Shown here: positions 33,194-43,532 of the stretch, one piece after another
Numbering within the stretch: the stretch's first letter is position 1
Layout: every line of letters begins with the position of its first letter
From: Aliivibrio fischeri
GTDB taxonomy: Bacteria; Pseudomonadota; Gammaproteobacteria; Enterobacterales; Vibrionaceae
Assembly (NCBI GenBank): GCA_038993745.2
Contig: CP160629.1
Coordinates: 2,604,001 to 2,668,000 of the forward strand
Length of the DNA: 64,000 nucleotides
Direction of reading: 5' to 3'
The notes under the pieces: generated by a model
The model's database searches: none
The model's input: only the letters and a program-made list of their open reading frames with translations
What the model was told of the DNA's origin: nothing
Program-made: the position numbers and the translations under genes

Positions 33194-34933
33194 TTAACTG
33201 GTTGGAATAATGAGCACCTGCCCTATAGCAAGCTCATCTGAACGTAACTTGTTTGCTTTTCTTAAGCTGGAAACAGATACGCCATATTTACTTGCAATTT
33301 TACCTAAGAATTCACCGCGTTTCACCGTGTGTTTCTTAACGGGAGCTACAATACTCACTTTCAATTTTTGTCCAACAAACAAAGTATCTGACTTCAATTT
33401 ATTTAATGAACGAATACTGCTTGTTGTTACTTTATATTTCGATGCAATCTTTCCTAAATACTCACCAGAACGTACTTTATGAGTAATAATAGTACGAGCC
33501 TGACTTGATGATGTATTCGCAGAAGAAACCGTATTCTTCGGTGCAACATACACAGGTTTATTGCTTGGGATAACTAAAACTTGTCCAATCTTTAAGCTCG
33601 TGCTTTTAAGATTATTTTCACTTTTAATTTTCGCCATCGTCGTTCCATATTTCTTTGCAATTAAAGACAAAGACTCACCAGAACGTACTTTATGTTTTGT
33701 TTGACCATCTTGTGCAGCAAGTAGTGTACCTTGCGGCGGGTTATCATGAAGATAACGAATGATTGCTTTTGAAATAGAACGTGCAATTTTATCTTGATGA
33801 GCTCGTTGGAATAATTGCTTTTCTTCCGTTGGGTTCGAAATAAACCCGGTTTCAATCAAAATAGATGGAATATCTGGTGACTTTAATACTGCCAAGCTCG
33901 CATTCACAGGCTCTTTTTTATGCAGTCGAATCACTTTACCCATTTCTGATAACACGTTCTTTGCTAATTTATACCCTTCTTTTTGAGAATGACTAAATTG
34001 CAGATCCAATAGCGTTTGACTTACGTTTCTATCGTTACTGTTTTTCGCTAGTACGTCTCCTGCACCACCCAATAACTCTGATTGTTTCTCGTGTTTTTCC
34101 ACCCAACGACCAATTTCAGTATTTGCTCTACGTGTATTCAAAACGAACACAGAACCACCTCTTGGCTGTGGTGAGCGGAAGCTATCAGCGTGAATAGAAA
34201 CTAATAAATGCGATTTATTTTTTCGAGCTATCTCTGTACGTTTATTTAAATTCACAAAATAATCGCCACTACGAGTCATTACTGCTCGCATGCCTGGCTG
34301 AGCATTAATTTGAGCAACCACTTTTTTCGAAATCGCTAATGTCGCATGCTTTTCGTACTTTCGTGTTGGACCAATAGAACCAGGGTCTTCACCACCATGG
34401 CCAGCATCAATAGCAACAACAATTTCACCATTACCAATAATATGACTATTATTTGAATTAATTACAGGTTTAGAAGGTGTACTTGGTTTGCTCGGTGTTG
34501 GCGTTGAATTAGTTGTTCCTGAATGAGGTAAGTCCATCACCAAACGATGGCCATACTGCCCACCTGGAGTTGGTGCTAACTTAAACACCTCAGCCGTAAC
34601 AGAGTGCTTTAATTCAAAAACCAAACGTGTAGTGTTTTTTGATGGTGGTGAACTCTTTCTTATCTTAGTCAGTACCTTGCTGTCTTTAACATTTAAAGGC
34701 AACTTAGCTTTTACATTCGTATTCTTAAGATCAACAACCAAACGGTATGGGCTACTTAATGTAAAGTAGCTGTAATTTGCTTCTGAATTTAAGTCAATAA
34801 CAATACGAGTTTCATCAGGCGAAGGCCAAACTCGTATTCCCTCTAACGTGTTTGCAGATACAAAAAAGCTACTTGTTGAAAGAACAACAAATAGCGTATA
34901 CCAAATAATTCGAAAATATTTACCGATTAACAC
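33194..34933 (-). CDS. amiB: N-acetylmuramoyl-L-alanine amidase with LysM repeats (AmiB type)
   Basis: Periplasmic zinc amidase that splits septal peptidoglycan at division. A signal peptide (about 1-27) is followed by an AMIN domain (about 30-130, septal targeting). The Amidase_3 catalytic domain (about 170-395) has [26 protein letters not shown] and [11 protein letters not shown]. Three C-terminal LysM modules start near 414, 485 and 535 ([48 protein letters not shown]). 579 residues. Its likely activator, EnvC, is encoded at 57646. Overlaps tsaE by 7 bases. Confidence 0.95.
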   Translation of the reverse strand: MLIGKYFRIIWYTLFVVLSTSSFFVSANTLEGIRVWPSPDETRIVIDLNSEANYSYFTLSSPYRLVVDLKNTNVKAKLPLNVKDSKVLTKIRKSSPPSKNTTRLVFELKHSVTAEVFKLAPTPGGQYGHRLVMDLPHSGTTNSTPTPSKPSTPSKPVINSNNSHIIGNGEIVVAIDAGHGGEDPGSIGPTRKYEKHATLAISKKVVAQINAQPGMRAVMTRSGDYFVNLNKRTEIARKNKSHLLVSIHADSFRSPQPRGGSVFVLNTRRANTEIGRWVEKHEKQSELLGGAGDVLAKNSNDRNVSQTLLDLQFSHSQKEGYKLAKNVLSEMGKVIRLHKKEPVNASLAVLKSPDIPSILIETGFISNPTEEKQLFQRAHQDKIARSISKAIIRYLHDNPPQGTLLAAQDGQTKHKVRSGESLSLIAKKYGTTMAKIKSENNLKSTSLKIGQVLVIPSNKPVYVAPKNTVSSANTSSSQARTIITHKVRSGEYLGKIASKYKVTTSSIRSLNKLKSDTLFVGQKLKVSIVAPVKKHTVKRGEFLGKIASKYGVSVSSLRKANKLRSDELAIGQVLIIPTS

Positions 34934-35391
34934 AAATCCAACCGCTGTACTAAACTACATCCATACTCATTATTACCTGTGATCACAACATGACGAGCTT
35001 CACCATCGTAGCGAATATCAATATCAAGATCTGGTGCTGGTAATAACCCTTCCCCTTTCTCAGGCCATTCAACTAAACAAATTGCATCATCAGTAAAATA
35101 ATCACGGATCCCCATAAACTCAAGTTCTTCAGGATCAGCTAAACGATATAGATCAAAATGATATACCTGCCACTTATCAAGTTCATATGGTTCAACTAAT
35201 GTATAAGTTGGGCTTTTTACATTACCAGTATGACCTAATGAACGAATGAATCCGCGGCTAAACGTCGTTTTACCTGCGCCAAGATCACCATGTAGGAAAA
35301 TTGTTGTTTGTTGAGTACAAGCTTGAGAAAGCTGTCTACCGAATTCAACCGTATCGTCTTCAGTAGCTAAATTAAATTCAAAGCGTTCCAT
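34927..35391 (-). CDS. tsaE: tRNA threonylcarbamoyladenosine biosynthesis ATPase TsaE
   Basis: Essential ATPase of the TsaBDE complex that makes t6A37 in ANN-reading tRNAs. Walker [20 protein letters not shown], then [11 protein letters not shown] and [17 protein letters not shown], are TsaE motifs. 154 residues. First gene of the tsaE-amiB-mutL-miaA-hfq-hflXKC run. The nnr gene that usually precedes it in E. coli is absent here; queG is directly divergent. Confidence 0.96.
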   Translation of the reverse strand: MERFEFNLATEDDTVEFGRQLSQACTQQTTIFLHGDLGAGKTTFSRGFIRSLGHTGNVKSPTYTLVEPYELDKWQVYHFDLYRLADPEELEFMGIRDYFTDDAICLVEWPEKGEGLLPAPDLDIDIRYDGEARHVVITGNNEYGCSLVQRLDLC

Positions 35392-35603
35392 TATTCACTA
35401 ATTTCACTATTTTAATTGTCTAAATTGATGGACTTGGTATCAAATTCACAATTTAATGTGATGAATGTTTATACACAAGTTATCTTATCGGTTTGTTAAT
35501 CTCATTGAGTAGAACTTTTATAATCAGTATCTAATTACGAGTTATCTTGTCTATATGATAAACTTTTACTCATTATACTGTAATAAAAAAATGTAATCTC
35601 CCT

Positions 35604-36719
35604 GTGAAAATTAACTATCAAGAACTCTCAAATAACATCAAACTTTGGGCAAAAGAACTTGGCTTTCAAAAAGTCGGGATCTGTGATGTCGATTTATCTC
35701 AACATGAAGTGGCATTAGAACAATGGTTAGAGGCTGGTTATCACGGTTCAATGGACTGGATGGCTCGACATGGTGTCATGCGAGCAAGACCTGATGAGCT
35801 TCATCCAGGGACAATTCGAGTGATCAGTGCTCGAATGGATTACCTTCCTCCTGAAGCCAATTTTGCCAGTAACCTAAAAGATCCAAACCAAGCTTATATT
35901 AGTCGTTACGCTCTCGGGCGTGATTACCATAAACTGATCCGTAACCAATTAAAAAAGCTAGGACAAAAAATTGAAAAAGAAGTCGAACAATTAGGTTATC
36001 GACCATTTGTGGACTCTGCTCCAATTTTAGAACGCCCATTAGCAGAAAAAGCAGGATTAGGCTGGACAGGAAAGCACTCACTTCTTCTTGATAAACATAC
36101 AGGTTCTTGGTTCTTTCTTGGTGAACTATTAGTTGATATCCCACTACCAGTCGACACACCAGTTGAAAATCAATGTGGAAAATGTACCGCCTGTGTTTCT
36201 TCTTGTCCTACCAACGCTATTCTTGAAAATGGTGTAATTGATGCTCGTCGCTGTATTTCTTACTTAACCATAGAAAACAGTGGTGTCATTCCTGAAGAGT
36301 TTCGTTCATTAATGGGAAATCGTATTTACGGTTGCGATGACTGCCAACTTGTTTGTCCTTGGAACCGAGAAGCTGAAATTACTCAACAAGCGGACTTTCA
36401 TCGTAGAAGCTCATTAGGTGACTCTGATCTTATTTCACTTTTCTCTTGGGATGAAAGTACCTTCTTAAAAAATATGGAAGGCTCTGCGATTCGCCGCATA
36501 GGACATACCCAATGGCTACGTAATCTTTCCATCGCAATGGGAAATGCACCTCATTCCGAAGCAATAATATCTGCACTACGAGATCGATTAGGCTTAGATG
36601 AGAATTTAGATATCCATATTCAATGGGCGATAAAACAACAATCGCTCGTCATCACTTCAAATAGAAAAGAACAACGCTTAATCCGTATCATTGAAAAAGG
36701 GCTTCCAAGAGATGCCTAA
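35604..36719 (+). CDS. queG: epoxyqueuosine reductase
   Basis: Cobalamin and iron-sulfur enzyme performing the last step of queuosine synthesis in tRNA. Two 4Fe-4S motifs are visible: CGKCTACVSSCPTNAI and GCDDCQLVCPWNRE. DSAPILERPLAEKAGLGWTG is a strongly conserved QueG segment. The start is GTG (KINYQELS). 371 residues. Divergent from tsaE; downstream lies a 558-bp non-coding region with DnaA boxes before the tRNA-Gly cluster, as at the E. coli datA locus. Confidence 0.96.
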   Translation: MKINYQELSNNIKLWAKELGFQKVGICDVDLSQHEVALEQWLEAGYHGSMDWMARHGVMRARPDELHPGTIRVISARMDYLPPEANFASNLKDPNQAYISRYALGRDYHKLIRNQLKKLGQKIEKEVEQLGYRPFVDSAPILERPLAEKAGLGWTGKHSLLLDKHTGSWFFLGELLVDIPLPVDTPVENQCGKCTACVSSCPTNAILENGVIDARRCISYLTIENSGVIPEEFRSLMGNRIYGCDDCQLVCPWNREAEITQQADFHRRSSLGDSDLISLFSWDESTFLKNMEGSAIRRIGHTQWLRNLSIAMGNAPHSEAIISALRDRLGLDENLDIHIQWAIKQQSLVITSNRKEQRLIRIIEKGLPRDA

Positions 36720-37237
36720 CCAATATTATCTCAATGACGTTATTCTCTGTTGATAACCATTTAAGATTGCATATAGCGTATGTGGAAAAGATTTCTATCT
36801 TTAGCAAACAACGTGAATATTAAAAAAGTTAAACACAAGACAGGAATATGATTAGGATCAAAGAAGTCAAGCAAAAAGATCTTTAAAAATCTTGCAAATA
36901 ATGTATAAAAAAACAAAAAGCCTTACTTTTCAATCACATAGAAAATATAGGTAAATTTAACGATCAAAAAACAAAAGCAAGATCCTTGATAAAACTCATT
37001 TCTTTCAGTTTTTTCATAAACAACTAACAGAGTTATCCACAGAAAGAGACATGTGGATAAGTTTGTTGATTATATGGTAATTAACAAACATAACTAACCC
37101 TCTGCGCTTACTCTTTATATGGAAAAGAGACCAGATGCAGATAGATTATTCGATTCTTTCATTGGTTATGAATCTGAGTATTCTAAAGAGCAGGATTTGT
37201 AGTGGGGTTAATGCTTCACAGCATTAATTTTAAAGAA
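36720..37237. other. non-coding region with DnaA boxes, datA-like
   Basis: AT-rich region with no plausible gene. Two perfect DnaA boxes face each other: TTATCCACA (37033-37041) and TGTGGATAA (37052-37060), ten bases apart. TGTGGAAAA (36781-36789) fits the degenerate consensus, and TGTTGATAA (36748-36756) differs by one base. In E. coli the DnaA-titrating datA locus lies between glyVXY and queG, the same neighbours as here. I could not point to an exact IHF site. The boxes are seen; datA identity is inferred. Confidence 0.6.
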
Positions 37238-37273
37238 AATAAAAGCGCTGAATATGATTCAGCGCTTTTATTT
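37238..37273 (-). terminator. terminator of the tRNA operon
   Basis: AAAAGCGCTGAAT and ATTCAGCGCTTTT form a 13-bp perfect stem around a 3-base loop, 5 bases past the last tRNA, with TTTT continuing on the minus strand. Confidence 0.9.
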
Positions 37274-37277
37274 TGTT

Positions 37278-37353
37278 TGGAGCGACACACGAGGTTCGAA
37301 CTCGTGACCTCAACCTTGGCAAGGTTGCGCTCTACCAGCTGAGCTAGTGTCGC
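37278..37353 (-). tRNA. tRNA-Gly(GCC), copy 1 (most distal)
   Basis: 76-base cloverleaf with encoded CCA; acceptor GCGACAC/GTGTCGC; anticodon loop TTGCCAA read as GCC; T-loop GTTCGAA. Last gene of the nine-tRNA operon. Confidence 0.97.
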
Positions 37354-37385
37354 ATGATCAATCGCTAATGCGTTTAATCTAAATG

Positions 37386-37462
<77 letters not shown>

Positions 37463-37522
37463 TCCGGATGCATTGTTTAAGACAATGAGACTATAAACCA
37501 TTTTTCTCTTCGAGAAAGAAAA

Positions 37523-37598
37523 TGGAGCGACACACGAGGTTCGAACTCGTGACCTCAACCTTGGCAAGGTTGCGCTCTACCAGCTGAGCTAGTGTCGC
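37523..37598 (-). tRNA. tRNA-Gly(GCC), copy 2
   Basis: Same 76-base sequence as copy 1, with anticodon GCC and encoded CCA, 245 bp away in the tandem array. Confidence 0.97.
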
Positions 37599-37630
37599 AT
37601 GATCAACCGCTAATGCGTTCAATCTAAATG

Positions 37631-37707
<77 letters not shown>

Positions 37708-37767
37708 TCCGGATGCATTGTTTAAGACAATGAGACTATAAACCATTTTTCTCTTCGAGAAAGAAAA

Positions 37768-37843
37768 TGGAGCGACACACGAGGTTCGAACTCGTGACCT
37801 CAACCTTGGCAAGGTTGCGCTCTACCAGCTGAGCTAGTGTCGC
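37768..37843 (-). tRNA. tRNA-Gly(GCC), copy 3
   Basis: Same 76-base tRNA-Gly(GCC), offset 245 bp from copy 2. Confidence 0.97.
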
Positions 37844-37875
37844 ATGATCAACCGCTAATGCGTTCAATCTAAATG

Positions 37876-37952
<77 letters not shown>

Positions 37953-38012
37953 TCCGGATGCATTGTTTAAGACAATGAGACTATAAACCATTTTTCTCTT
38001 CGAGAAAGAAAA

Positions 38013-38088
38013 TGGAGCGACACACGAGGTTCGAACTCGTGACCTCAACCTTGGCAAGGTTGCGCTCTACCAGCTGAGCTAGTGTCGC
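38013..38088 (-). tRNA. tRNA-Gly(GCC), copy 4
   Basis: Same 76-base tRNA-Gly(GCC), offset 245 bp from copy 3. Confidence 0.97.
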
Positions 38089-38120
38089 ATGATTAACCGC
38101 TAATGCGTTTAATCTAAATG

Positions 38121-38197
<77 letters not shown>

Positions 38198-38268
38198 TCC
38201 GGATGCATTGTTAAGTACAATGAAACTTTATCTTATCATTCAATTACTTGAACAAGAAGCTTTTAATT

Positions 38269-38344
38269 TGGAGCGACACACGAGGTTCGAACTCGTGACC
38301 TCAACCTTGGCAAGGTTGCGCTCTACCAGCTGAGCTAGTGTCGC
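38269..38344 (-). tRNA. tRNA-Gly(GCC), copy 5 (promoter-proximal)
   Basis: Same 76-base tRNA-Gly(GCC), first in the transcript, about 40 bases downstream of a TATAAT promoter. Its downstream spacer differs from the 245-bp unit. Confidence 0.97.
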
Positions 38345-38382
38345 ATTCTGATAAGGAGTAGCTCCTCGTTCAGAGGCTGCGA

Positions 38383-38410
38383 ATTATACGAGTAAACTGT
38401 GATGATGCAA
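38383..38410 (-). promoter_or_regulatory. promoter of the tRNA operon
   Basis: On the minus strand TTGCAT (38410-38405), 16 bases, then a perfect TATAAT (38388-38383), followed by a GC-rich discriminator (TCGCAGCC), the usual sign of stringent control of stable RNA promoters. An A/T-rich tract lies just upstream and could act as an UP element. Confidence 0.8.
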
Positions 38411-38415
38411 GCGTA

Positions 38416-38446
38416 TTTTGAAAAAAAATGCGATTTTTTTTCAAAA
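38416..38446 (-). terminator. A/T inverted repeat between orn and the tRNA promoter
   Basis: TTTTGAAAAAAAA and TTTTTTTTCAAAA are perfect 13-base arms around TGCGA. On the minus strand it ends in a T-run 36 bases after the orn stop, so it may terminate orn; it also sits where an UP element of the tRNA promoter would be. Confidence 0.55.
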
Positions 38447-38481
38447 TCGCGTTTTTCCGCTCAACAAATCATCAAATGAAA

Positions 38482-39027
38482 TTAAATTGTGAAAATATGT
38501 TGGCGATAATACTTCAATTCTGCAATAGATTCGCGAATATCATCTAACGCTAAATGTGTGCCTGCTTTGGTAAAACCATCTAAAACTTCAGGTTTCCATC
38601 GACGAGCTAGCTCTTTAATTGTACTTACATCAACATAGCGGTAATGAAAATACTCTTCTAATGTTGGCATGTGCTTATATAAAAAACGACGATCTTGTCC
38701 AATACTATTACCACAAATTGGTGATACGCCTTTTGGAACCCATTGCTCAAGGAAAGCAATAGTTTCTGCAATTGCCGCTTCTTCATCGTATTTACTTTCT
38801 TGTACTCGAGCGACTAATCCGCTATTTGTATGAGTATTGGTACACCAATCGTCCATTTTAGCCAACTCTTCTTCTGGCTGATGGATCGCAATTACTGGAC
38901 CTTCTGCTAAAATATTCAGTTGTGCATCTGTCACAATAGATGCAATTTCGATGATTTTATGAGTTTCAGGATCCAATCCTGTCATCTCTAAATCCACCCA
39001 AATCAGGTTTTGATCATTAATTGCCAT
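38482..39027 (-). CDS. orn: oligoribonuclease
   Basis: Essential DEDDh 3'-5' exonuclease that degrades two-nucleotide RNAs, including pGpG from c-di-GMP turnover. [20 protein letters not shown] carries the first Asp and Glu; [16 protein letters not shown] and [14 protein letters not shown] carry the later acidic residues and His. 181 residues is normal. Divergent from rsgA, as in E. coli and V. cholerae. Confidence 0.98.
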   Translation of the reverse strand: MAINDQNLIWVDLEMTGLDPETHKIIEIASIVTDAQLNILAEGPVIAIHQPEEELAKMDDWCTNTHTNSGLVARVQESKYDEEAAIAETIAFLEQWVPKGVSPICGNSIGQDRRFLYKHMPTLEEYFHYRYVDVSTIKELARRWKPEVLDGFTKAGTHLALDDIRESIAELKYYRQHIFTI

Positions 39028-39125
39028 AGAGAGTTGCCTATTTTGTAACTAAAAAGGGTATGATACTCGGGCCGATTTATCTTTCAACATAAAACTGAAA
39101 GCCAACCAACAAGTGAATTAATTTC

Positions 39126-40190
39126 GTGGCAAAGAAGAAAAAGCTAACCAAAGGCCAAGTTCGCCGAGTACGCTCAAATCAAAAAAAGCGTATTGAAAAA
39201 ATTGAAGACAGTGTGCAATGGGATGAAACCCTACTAGAAGCTGCTAAAGAAGGCCTAGTCATTACACGCTTTGGTCAACATGCTGATATTGAAGACCCTG
39301 ATACTAAAGAAATCCATCGTTGTAATTTACGCCGAGGTATTGAAAGTTTAGTTTCGGGTGATCGTGTTATTTGGCGTCCAGGGACTGAAGTCCTTGCTGG
39401 TATTTCAGGTGTTGTTGAAGCTGTAAAACCAAGAACATCAATGTTAACCCGTCCAGACTATTATGATGGTATTAAGCCAGTAGCAGCTAACGTTGATCAA
39501 ATGGTAATCGTGTCTTCAATTCTTCCTGAGTTGTCTCTGAATATTATTGATCGATACCTTATTGCTTCTGAAACTCTACATATCAAACCATTAATTGTAT
39601 TAAACAAAGTGGATTTACTGTCTGAAGAAGAGTTTATCAAAGTACAGCAACTGCTTAGCTTATATGAAGATATTGGTTATAAAGTTCGATATGTAAGTAA
39701 AGAATCAGGCTACGGTGTAGAAGAACTTGAAGCTGAATTACGAAATCACATTAATATTTTCGTTGGTCAATCAGGCGTAGGTAAATCAAGCCTTGTAAAT
39801 GCACTGATGCCTGAACTTGAGATTGAGGTGGAAGAAGGGGCAGTATCTGAAAACTCAGGTCTTGGTCAACATACAACAACTGCAGCACGCCTGTATCACT
39901 TCCCACACGGTGGTGATTTAATTGACTCTCCAGGAGTTCGTGAATTTGGTTTGTGGCACTTAGAAGCTGAACAAGTCACAGACTCTTTTATTGAATTTAA
40001 AGACTTTTTAGGTGGCTGTAAGTTTAGAGACTGTAAACACAAAGATGACCCAGGATGCTTACTTCAAGAAGCCGTTGCAGAAGGTAAAATCAATAAGCTA
40101 CGATTTGAAAGCTATCATCGTATAATTGAAAGCATGTCTGAGAATAAAGCAAATCGCCAATTCTCACGAAACAAAAAAGCCGATTTATAA
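39126..40190 (+). CDS. rsgA: ribosome small-subunit biogenesis GTPase RsgA
   Basis: Circularly permuted GTPase that checks late 30S assembly. OB domain first (about 40-115), then G4 VLNKVDLL before G1 [14 protein letters not shown] and G3 [10 protein letters not shown], showing the permuted order, and a C-terminal zinc finger ([16 protein letters not shown]). The start is GTG ([11 protein letters not shown]). 354 residues. Upstream of psd on the same strand and divergent from orn. Confidence 0.97.
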   Translation: MAKKKKLTKGQVRRVRSNQKKRIEKIEDSVQWDETLLEAAKEGLVITRFGQHADIEDPDTKEIHRCNLRRGIESLVSGDRVIWRPGTEVLAGISGVVEAVKPRTSMLTRPDYYDGIKPVAANVDQMVIVSSILPELSLNIIDRYLIASETLHIKPLIVLNKVDLLSEEEFIKVQQLLSLYEDIGYKVRYVSKESGYGVEELEAELRNHINIFVGQSGVGKSSLVNALMPELEIEVEEGAVSENSGLGQHTTTAARLYHFPHGGDLIDSPGVREFGLWHLEAEQVTDSFIEFKDFLGGCKFRDCKHKDDPGCLLQEAVAEGKINKLRFESYHRIIESMSENKANRQFSRNKKADL

Positions 40191-40269
40191 CCACAATAAA
40201 CCTTGGGTTTAGCGACAATGTAAATATGTGGTAATATCCACAGCAAATGATAACTATTAGGCAAACAAC

Positions 40270-41133
40270 GTGTCAGATAATTTAAAGATTGGGTTACAAT
40301 ATCTAACTCCAAAACATGCACTTACTCGTTTGGCTGGCAAATTAGCATCAGCAAAAATGGGATGGTTAACAACTGCTGTTATTAAGTGGTTTATCAAACA
40401 ATACAACGTAAATATGGATGAGGCTAAAAACCCAGATCCTGAAGCGTATTCAACATTTAATAACTTCTTCGTTCGTGAATTAGAAGATGGCGCTCGTCCT
40501 ATTAATGAGGATGATTCTCTTATTTCTCACCCTGCAGATGCTTGCGTTAGTCAATTTGGTCCAATTATGGACGGTAAATTAGTACAAGCAAAAGGCCACG
40601 TATATTCTGCACAAGAATTACTTGGTGGTGATGAAGCACTTGCTGCTGAATTTATGGGTGGTGAGTTTGCAACGCTGTATTTATCACCAAGCGATTACCA
40701 TCGTGTTCATATGCCTTGTGATGCAACGCTACGTAAAATGATTTATGTTCCTGGTGACTTATTTTCAGTTAACCCATTAACGGCAGAAAACGTACCGAAC
40801 TTATTTGCACGCAATGAACGTGTTGTTTGTATTTTTGATACCGAGTTTGGTCCTATGGCTCAAATTCTGGTTGGTGCAACGATCGTTGGTAGTATTGAAA
40901 CTACATGGGCTGAAACCGTAACACCACCAACAGGTCCTGCGGTTAAAACATGGCACTACCCTCTTTCTGGTGACGACATGATTTGCTTTAAGAAAGGTGA
41001 AGAAATGGGTCGCTTTAAGTTAGGTTCTACTGTAATTAACTTGTTTGCTCCTAACTCAATTAAATTTGATGATTCAATGGAAAATGGTACTCCTACTCGT
41101 ATGGGTACACCATTTGCTCATATCGTAAAATAA
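40270..41133 (+). CDS. psd: phosphatidylserine decarboxylase proenzyme
   Basis: Inner-membrane enzyme that makes phosphatidylethanolamine. The LGST autocleavage motif that generates the pyruvoyl group is in [15 protein letters not shown] near the C terminus; [14 protein letters not shown] is also conserved. The start codon is GTG. 287 residues is normal. It lies 79 bp after rsgA. A strong terminator follows. Confidence 0.97.
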   Translation: MSDNLKIGLQYLTPKHALTRLAGKLASAKMGWLTTAVIKWFIKQYNVNMDEAKNPDPEAYSTFNNFFVRELEDGARPINEDDSLISHPADACVSQFGPIMDGKLVQAKGHVYSAQELLGGDEALAAEFMGGEFATLYLSPSDYHRVHMPCDATLRKMIYVPGDLFSVNPLTAENVPNLFARNERVVCIFDTEFGPMAQILVGATIVGSIETTWAETVTPPTGPAVKTWHYPLSGDDMICFKKGEEMGRFKLGSTVINLFAPNSIKFDDSMENGTPTRMGTPFAHIVK

Positions 41134-41153
41134 TCAAATTTTATTAAGAAATA

Positions 41154-41188
41154 ATAAATAGCGAACAATATGTTCGCTATTTTTTTAT
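41154..41188 (+). terminator. terminator after psd
   Basis: ATAGCGAACA and TGTTCGCTAT form a 10-bp stem with a very short loop, followed by seven T. Confidence 0.9.
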
Positions 41189-41224
41189 CTTTAGATAATC
41201 AGAATCAATTACTCAATGGAATGA

Positions 41225-42082
41225 ATGATGGGATATGAATGGTTAGCGTTGGCTGCTGCTTGTTTATGGGCGCTATCAAGTATGATTTCTGTAACCCCTG
41301 CAAGGCACCTTGGTGCATTCGCTTATAGTCGTTGGCGTATGGGGTGCGTAACTATCATGCTCTCTAGTCTTGCTTGGTTTACTGGTGGTTGGCTCTCTAT
41401 TGAATCTTCTCACTTATATCCAATGATCCTCTCAGGACTCATTGGTATTTTTATTGGCGATACGGCTCTATTTGCGTGTTTTAATCGCATGGGACCACGC
41501 CAAGCCGGTTTACTCTTTTCTTGTCATGCTCTATTTTCTGCCATTCTTGGTTACTGGTTATTTAATGAAACCCTACAAGGTTGGGAACTCGTCGGTGCCA
41601 TCTCTGTTTTTTCTGGTGTTTCTATTGCTATTTTCTTTGGTAAAAAAACAGATAATCAAGGAACGTGGGATGAAGTAAGAGGTAATATCTGGATAGCAAT
41701 CTTCTTAGGGTTGCTTGCTGCTTTTTGCCAAGCACTTGGTGGTGTTATCGCAAAACCTGTAATGCTTACCAATGCAGACCCAATTGCAGCCTCAGCAATA
41801 CGAATGGCTTCAGCTTTTGCAGCTCACAGCTTATTAAGATTAATGAACGTTCCAATATCTCGCCCTATTACGCCAATTAATTTTCGCATTCTTGGAATTG
41901 TGGCGTTAAATGGTTTTCTAGCAATGACTGTGGGTATGACACTCATTTTATATGCATTGCAAAAAGGAAACGTAGGGATGGTTGCTCTACTCTCTTCTAC
42001 AACCCCTATTATGATCTTGCCTTTATTATGGTTATATACAAAAAAGCACCGAACCGCTTTGCATGGCTTGGTGCTTTTTTAG
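41225..42082 (+). CDS. EamA/DMT-family transporter (C terminus apparently frameshifted)
   Basis: Membrane permease of the drug/metabolite transporter superfamily, substrate unknown. Several hydrophobic helices in two EamA halves can be seen (for example MILSGLIGIFIGDTALF and NIWIAIFLGLLAAFC). The frame present ends YTKKHRTALHGLVLF. With one more A in the run of six at 42040-42045 it becomes YTKKAPNRFAWLGAF then LAVMGTGLIVS, a normal last EamA helix, stopping at 42114. The region also forms a terminator-like hairpin: AAAAAAGCACC (42040-42050) pairs with GGTGCTTTTTT (42070-42080). Convergent with epmA. Confidence 0.82.
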   Translation: MMGYEWLALAAACLWALSSMISVTPARHLGAFAYSRWRMGCVTIMLSSLAWFTGGWLSIESSHLYPMILSGLIGIFIGDTALFACFNRMGPRQAGLLFSCHALFSAILGYWLFNETLQGWELVGAISVFSGVSIAIFFGKKTDNQGTWDEVRGNIWIAIFLGLLAAFCQALGGVIAKPVMLTNADPIAASAIRMASAFAAHSLLRLMNVPISRPITPINFRILGIVALNGFLAMTVGMTLILYALQKGNVGMVALLSSTTPIMILPLLWLYTKKHRTALHGLVLF

Positions 42083-42150
42083 CTGTAATGGGTACGGGAT
42101 TAATAGTCAGTTAATCTTACCATTAGATTCATAACCTTTAATCTGGGAAG

Positions 42151-43125
42151 TTATGCCCTATCAAAAGGAAATGCTGTAACTTGATCAATGTGCTTCTCAC
42201 CCATCGCAAGCATGATTAAACGATCAATACCTAAAGCAACACCAGAACAATTAGGCAAACCCGCTTCTAGCGCAGCGATCAAATGATAATCAATGGGTTG
42301 TTCAATTAGCCCCATTGATTTACGTTTTGCATTATCTTCTTCAAAACGCATGAGCTGCTCTTTTGCATTATCTAACTCATGAAAGCCATTCGCTAACTCA
42401 ATTCCCTTAAAATACACCTCAAATCGTTCAGCTACTCGTGGATCGCTTGGATTAATTTTAGCTAACGCAGCTTGAGAAGCAGGAAAATCATAAACAAAAG
42501 CAGGTACATCTTGCCCAATTTTCACTTCAACTCCCATACTAAATAAAAGCTGCAATAAAGTGTCACGATCTTCTTCAATATCTGCAATATCAGATAAACC
42601 TAATGGCGCAGCAACCGCTCTTAATTCATCCATACTCGCTTCTAAAGGGCAAACACCAAGTACTTGAATAAAAGCTTCTTGATAAGTCATACGTTCAGCA
42701 TTGTCACATTTCAACACTAACGTTAATAACTCATTCATTTCATCCATTAGGTCATGATGATCAAAACCTAAACGATACCACTCTAACATAGTGAATTCAG
42801 GGTTATGGTAACGGCCAGCTTCTTCATTTCGAAACGCTTTATTTATTTGGTAAATACACCCACTTCCAGCGGCTAATAAGCGCTTCATATGAAACTCTGG
42901 ACTAGTCATGAAATAAAGATGAGTGCCATCTGCATATCCCGGTCCAATAAAGTCTGTTTGGAAAGTATGTAAATGCACATCCGTTACTGTCGCATGACTC
43001 ATTGCCGGCGTATCCACTTCCATTACTTTTCGCTTAAAAAAGAATGAACGAATCGCCGCTAAAATATCAGCACGCTGCTGTAATTGCTCAATTGATGCGC
43101 TAGGCATCCAGTTTTGACTAGTCAT
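42151..43125 (-). CDS. epmA: EF-P--(R)-beta-lysine ligase EpmA
   Basis: Lysyl-tRNA-synthetase-like enzyme that attaches beta-lysine to Lys34 of EF-P. Class II motifs are visible: [19 protein letters not shown] (motif 2) and [15 protein letters not shown] (motif 3). There is no anticodon-binding domain. The start at 43125 ([11 protein letters not shown]) gives 324 residues, close to E. coli EpmA; a farther ATG at 43137 has no better ribosome-binding site. Divergent from frdA, as in E. coli; efp and epmB lie just beyond the frd operon. Confidence 0.95.
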   Translation of the reverse strand: MTSQNWMPSASIEQLQQRADILAAIRSFFFKRKVMEVDTPAMSHATVTDVHLHTFQTDFIGPGYADGTHLYFMTSPEFHMKRLLAAGSGCIYQINKAFRNEEAGRYHNPEFTMLEWYRLGFDHHDLMDEMNELLTLVLKCDNAERMTYQEAFIQVLGVCPLEASMDELRAVAAPLGLSDIADIEEDRDTLLQLLFSMGVEVKIGQDVPAFVYDFPASQAALAKINPSDPRVAERFEVYFKGIELANGFHELDNAKEQLMRFEEDNAKRKSMGLIEQPIDYHLIAALEAGLPNCSGVALGIDRLIMLAMGEKHIDQVTAFPFDRA

Positions 43126-43369
43126 AATCTTACACATTAGAAAAACTTATGCGAAATAATACCTTATCTCACAATTTTACGTTACCTATTTTTTAACTTT
43201 ATAAATACCCTTAAGCATCAAAGGGATACCGAACCAATAAGAATCATTATCACTTATAAAGCAACAACTTAACTACAATTTGCCGCCAAAATTAACAGCT
43301 TTAACTAGTTGACGGAGATCACACTATAAGCAACAAACTGCCCCATTAGTGGTACTTGCTCTACAAAAC

Positions 43370-43410
43370 TTTATCCATATCAATTTTTATTACAAAAGCT
43401 CACATAGAAT
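43370..43410 (+). promoter_or_regulatory. FNR-type site and -10 of the frdABCD promoter
   Basis: TTTAT-CCAT-ATCAA (43370-43383) matches the FNR site TTGAT-N4-ATCAA at 9 of 10 positions. TAGAAT (43405-43410) is a possible -10. The predicted start lies near 43417, placing the FNR site at about -41, the class II position for anaerobic activation. The rest of the 407-bp gap shows no gene. Confidence 0.55.
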
Positions 43411-43532
43411 AGAGAACAGAATTTTTAAGTTATTATTTGCTCTTTTTTGTCATATGAGCAGGTTGGATTCTCATAATTAGTCACAATTGAGTGATTAGTT
43501 TAATTTTTTATCTTTTATCCCGGAGGATAACT

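Noticed and set aside
36720..37100. DnaA-box region as a chromosome origin (oriC)
   Set aside because: Only four boxes and no mnmG, mioC or rpmH-dnaA neighbours; queG and tRNA-Gly flank it instead, which fits a datA-like site.
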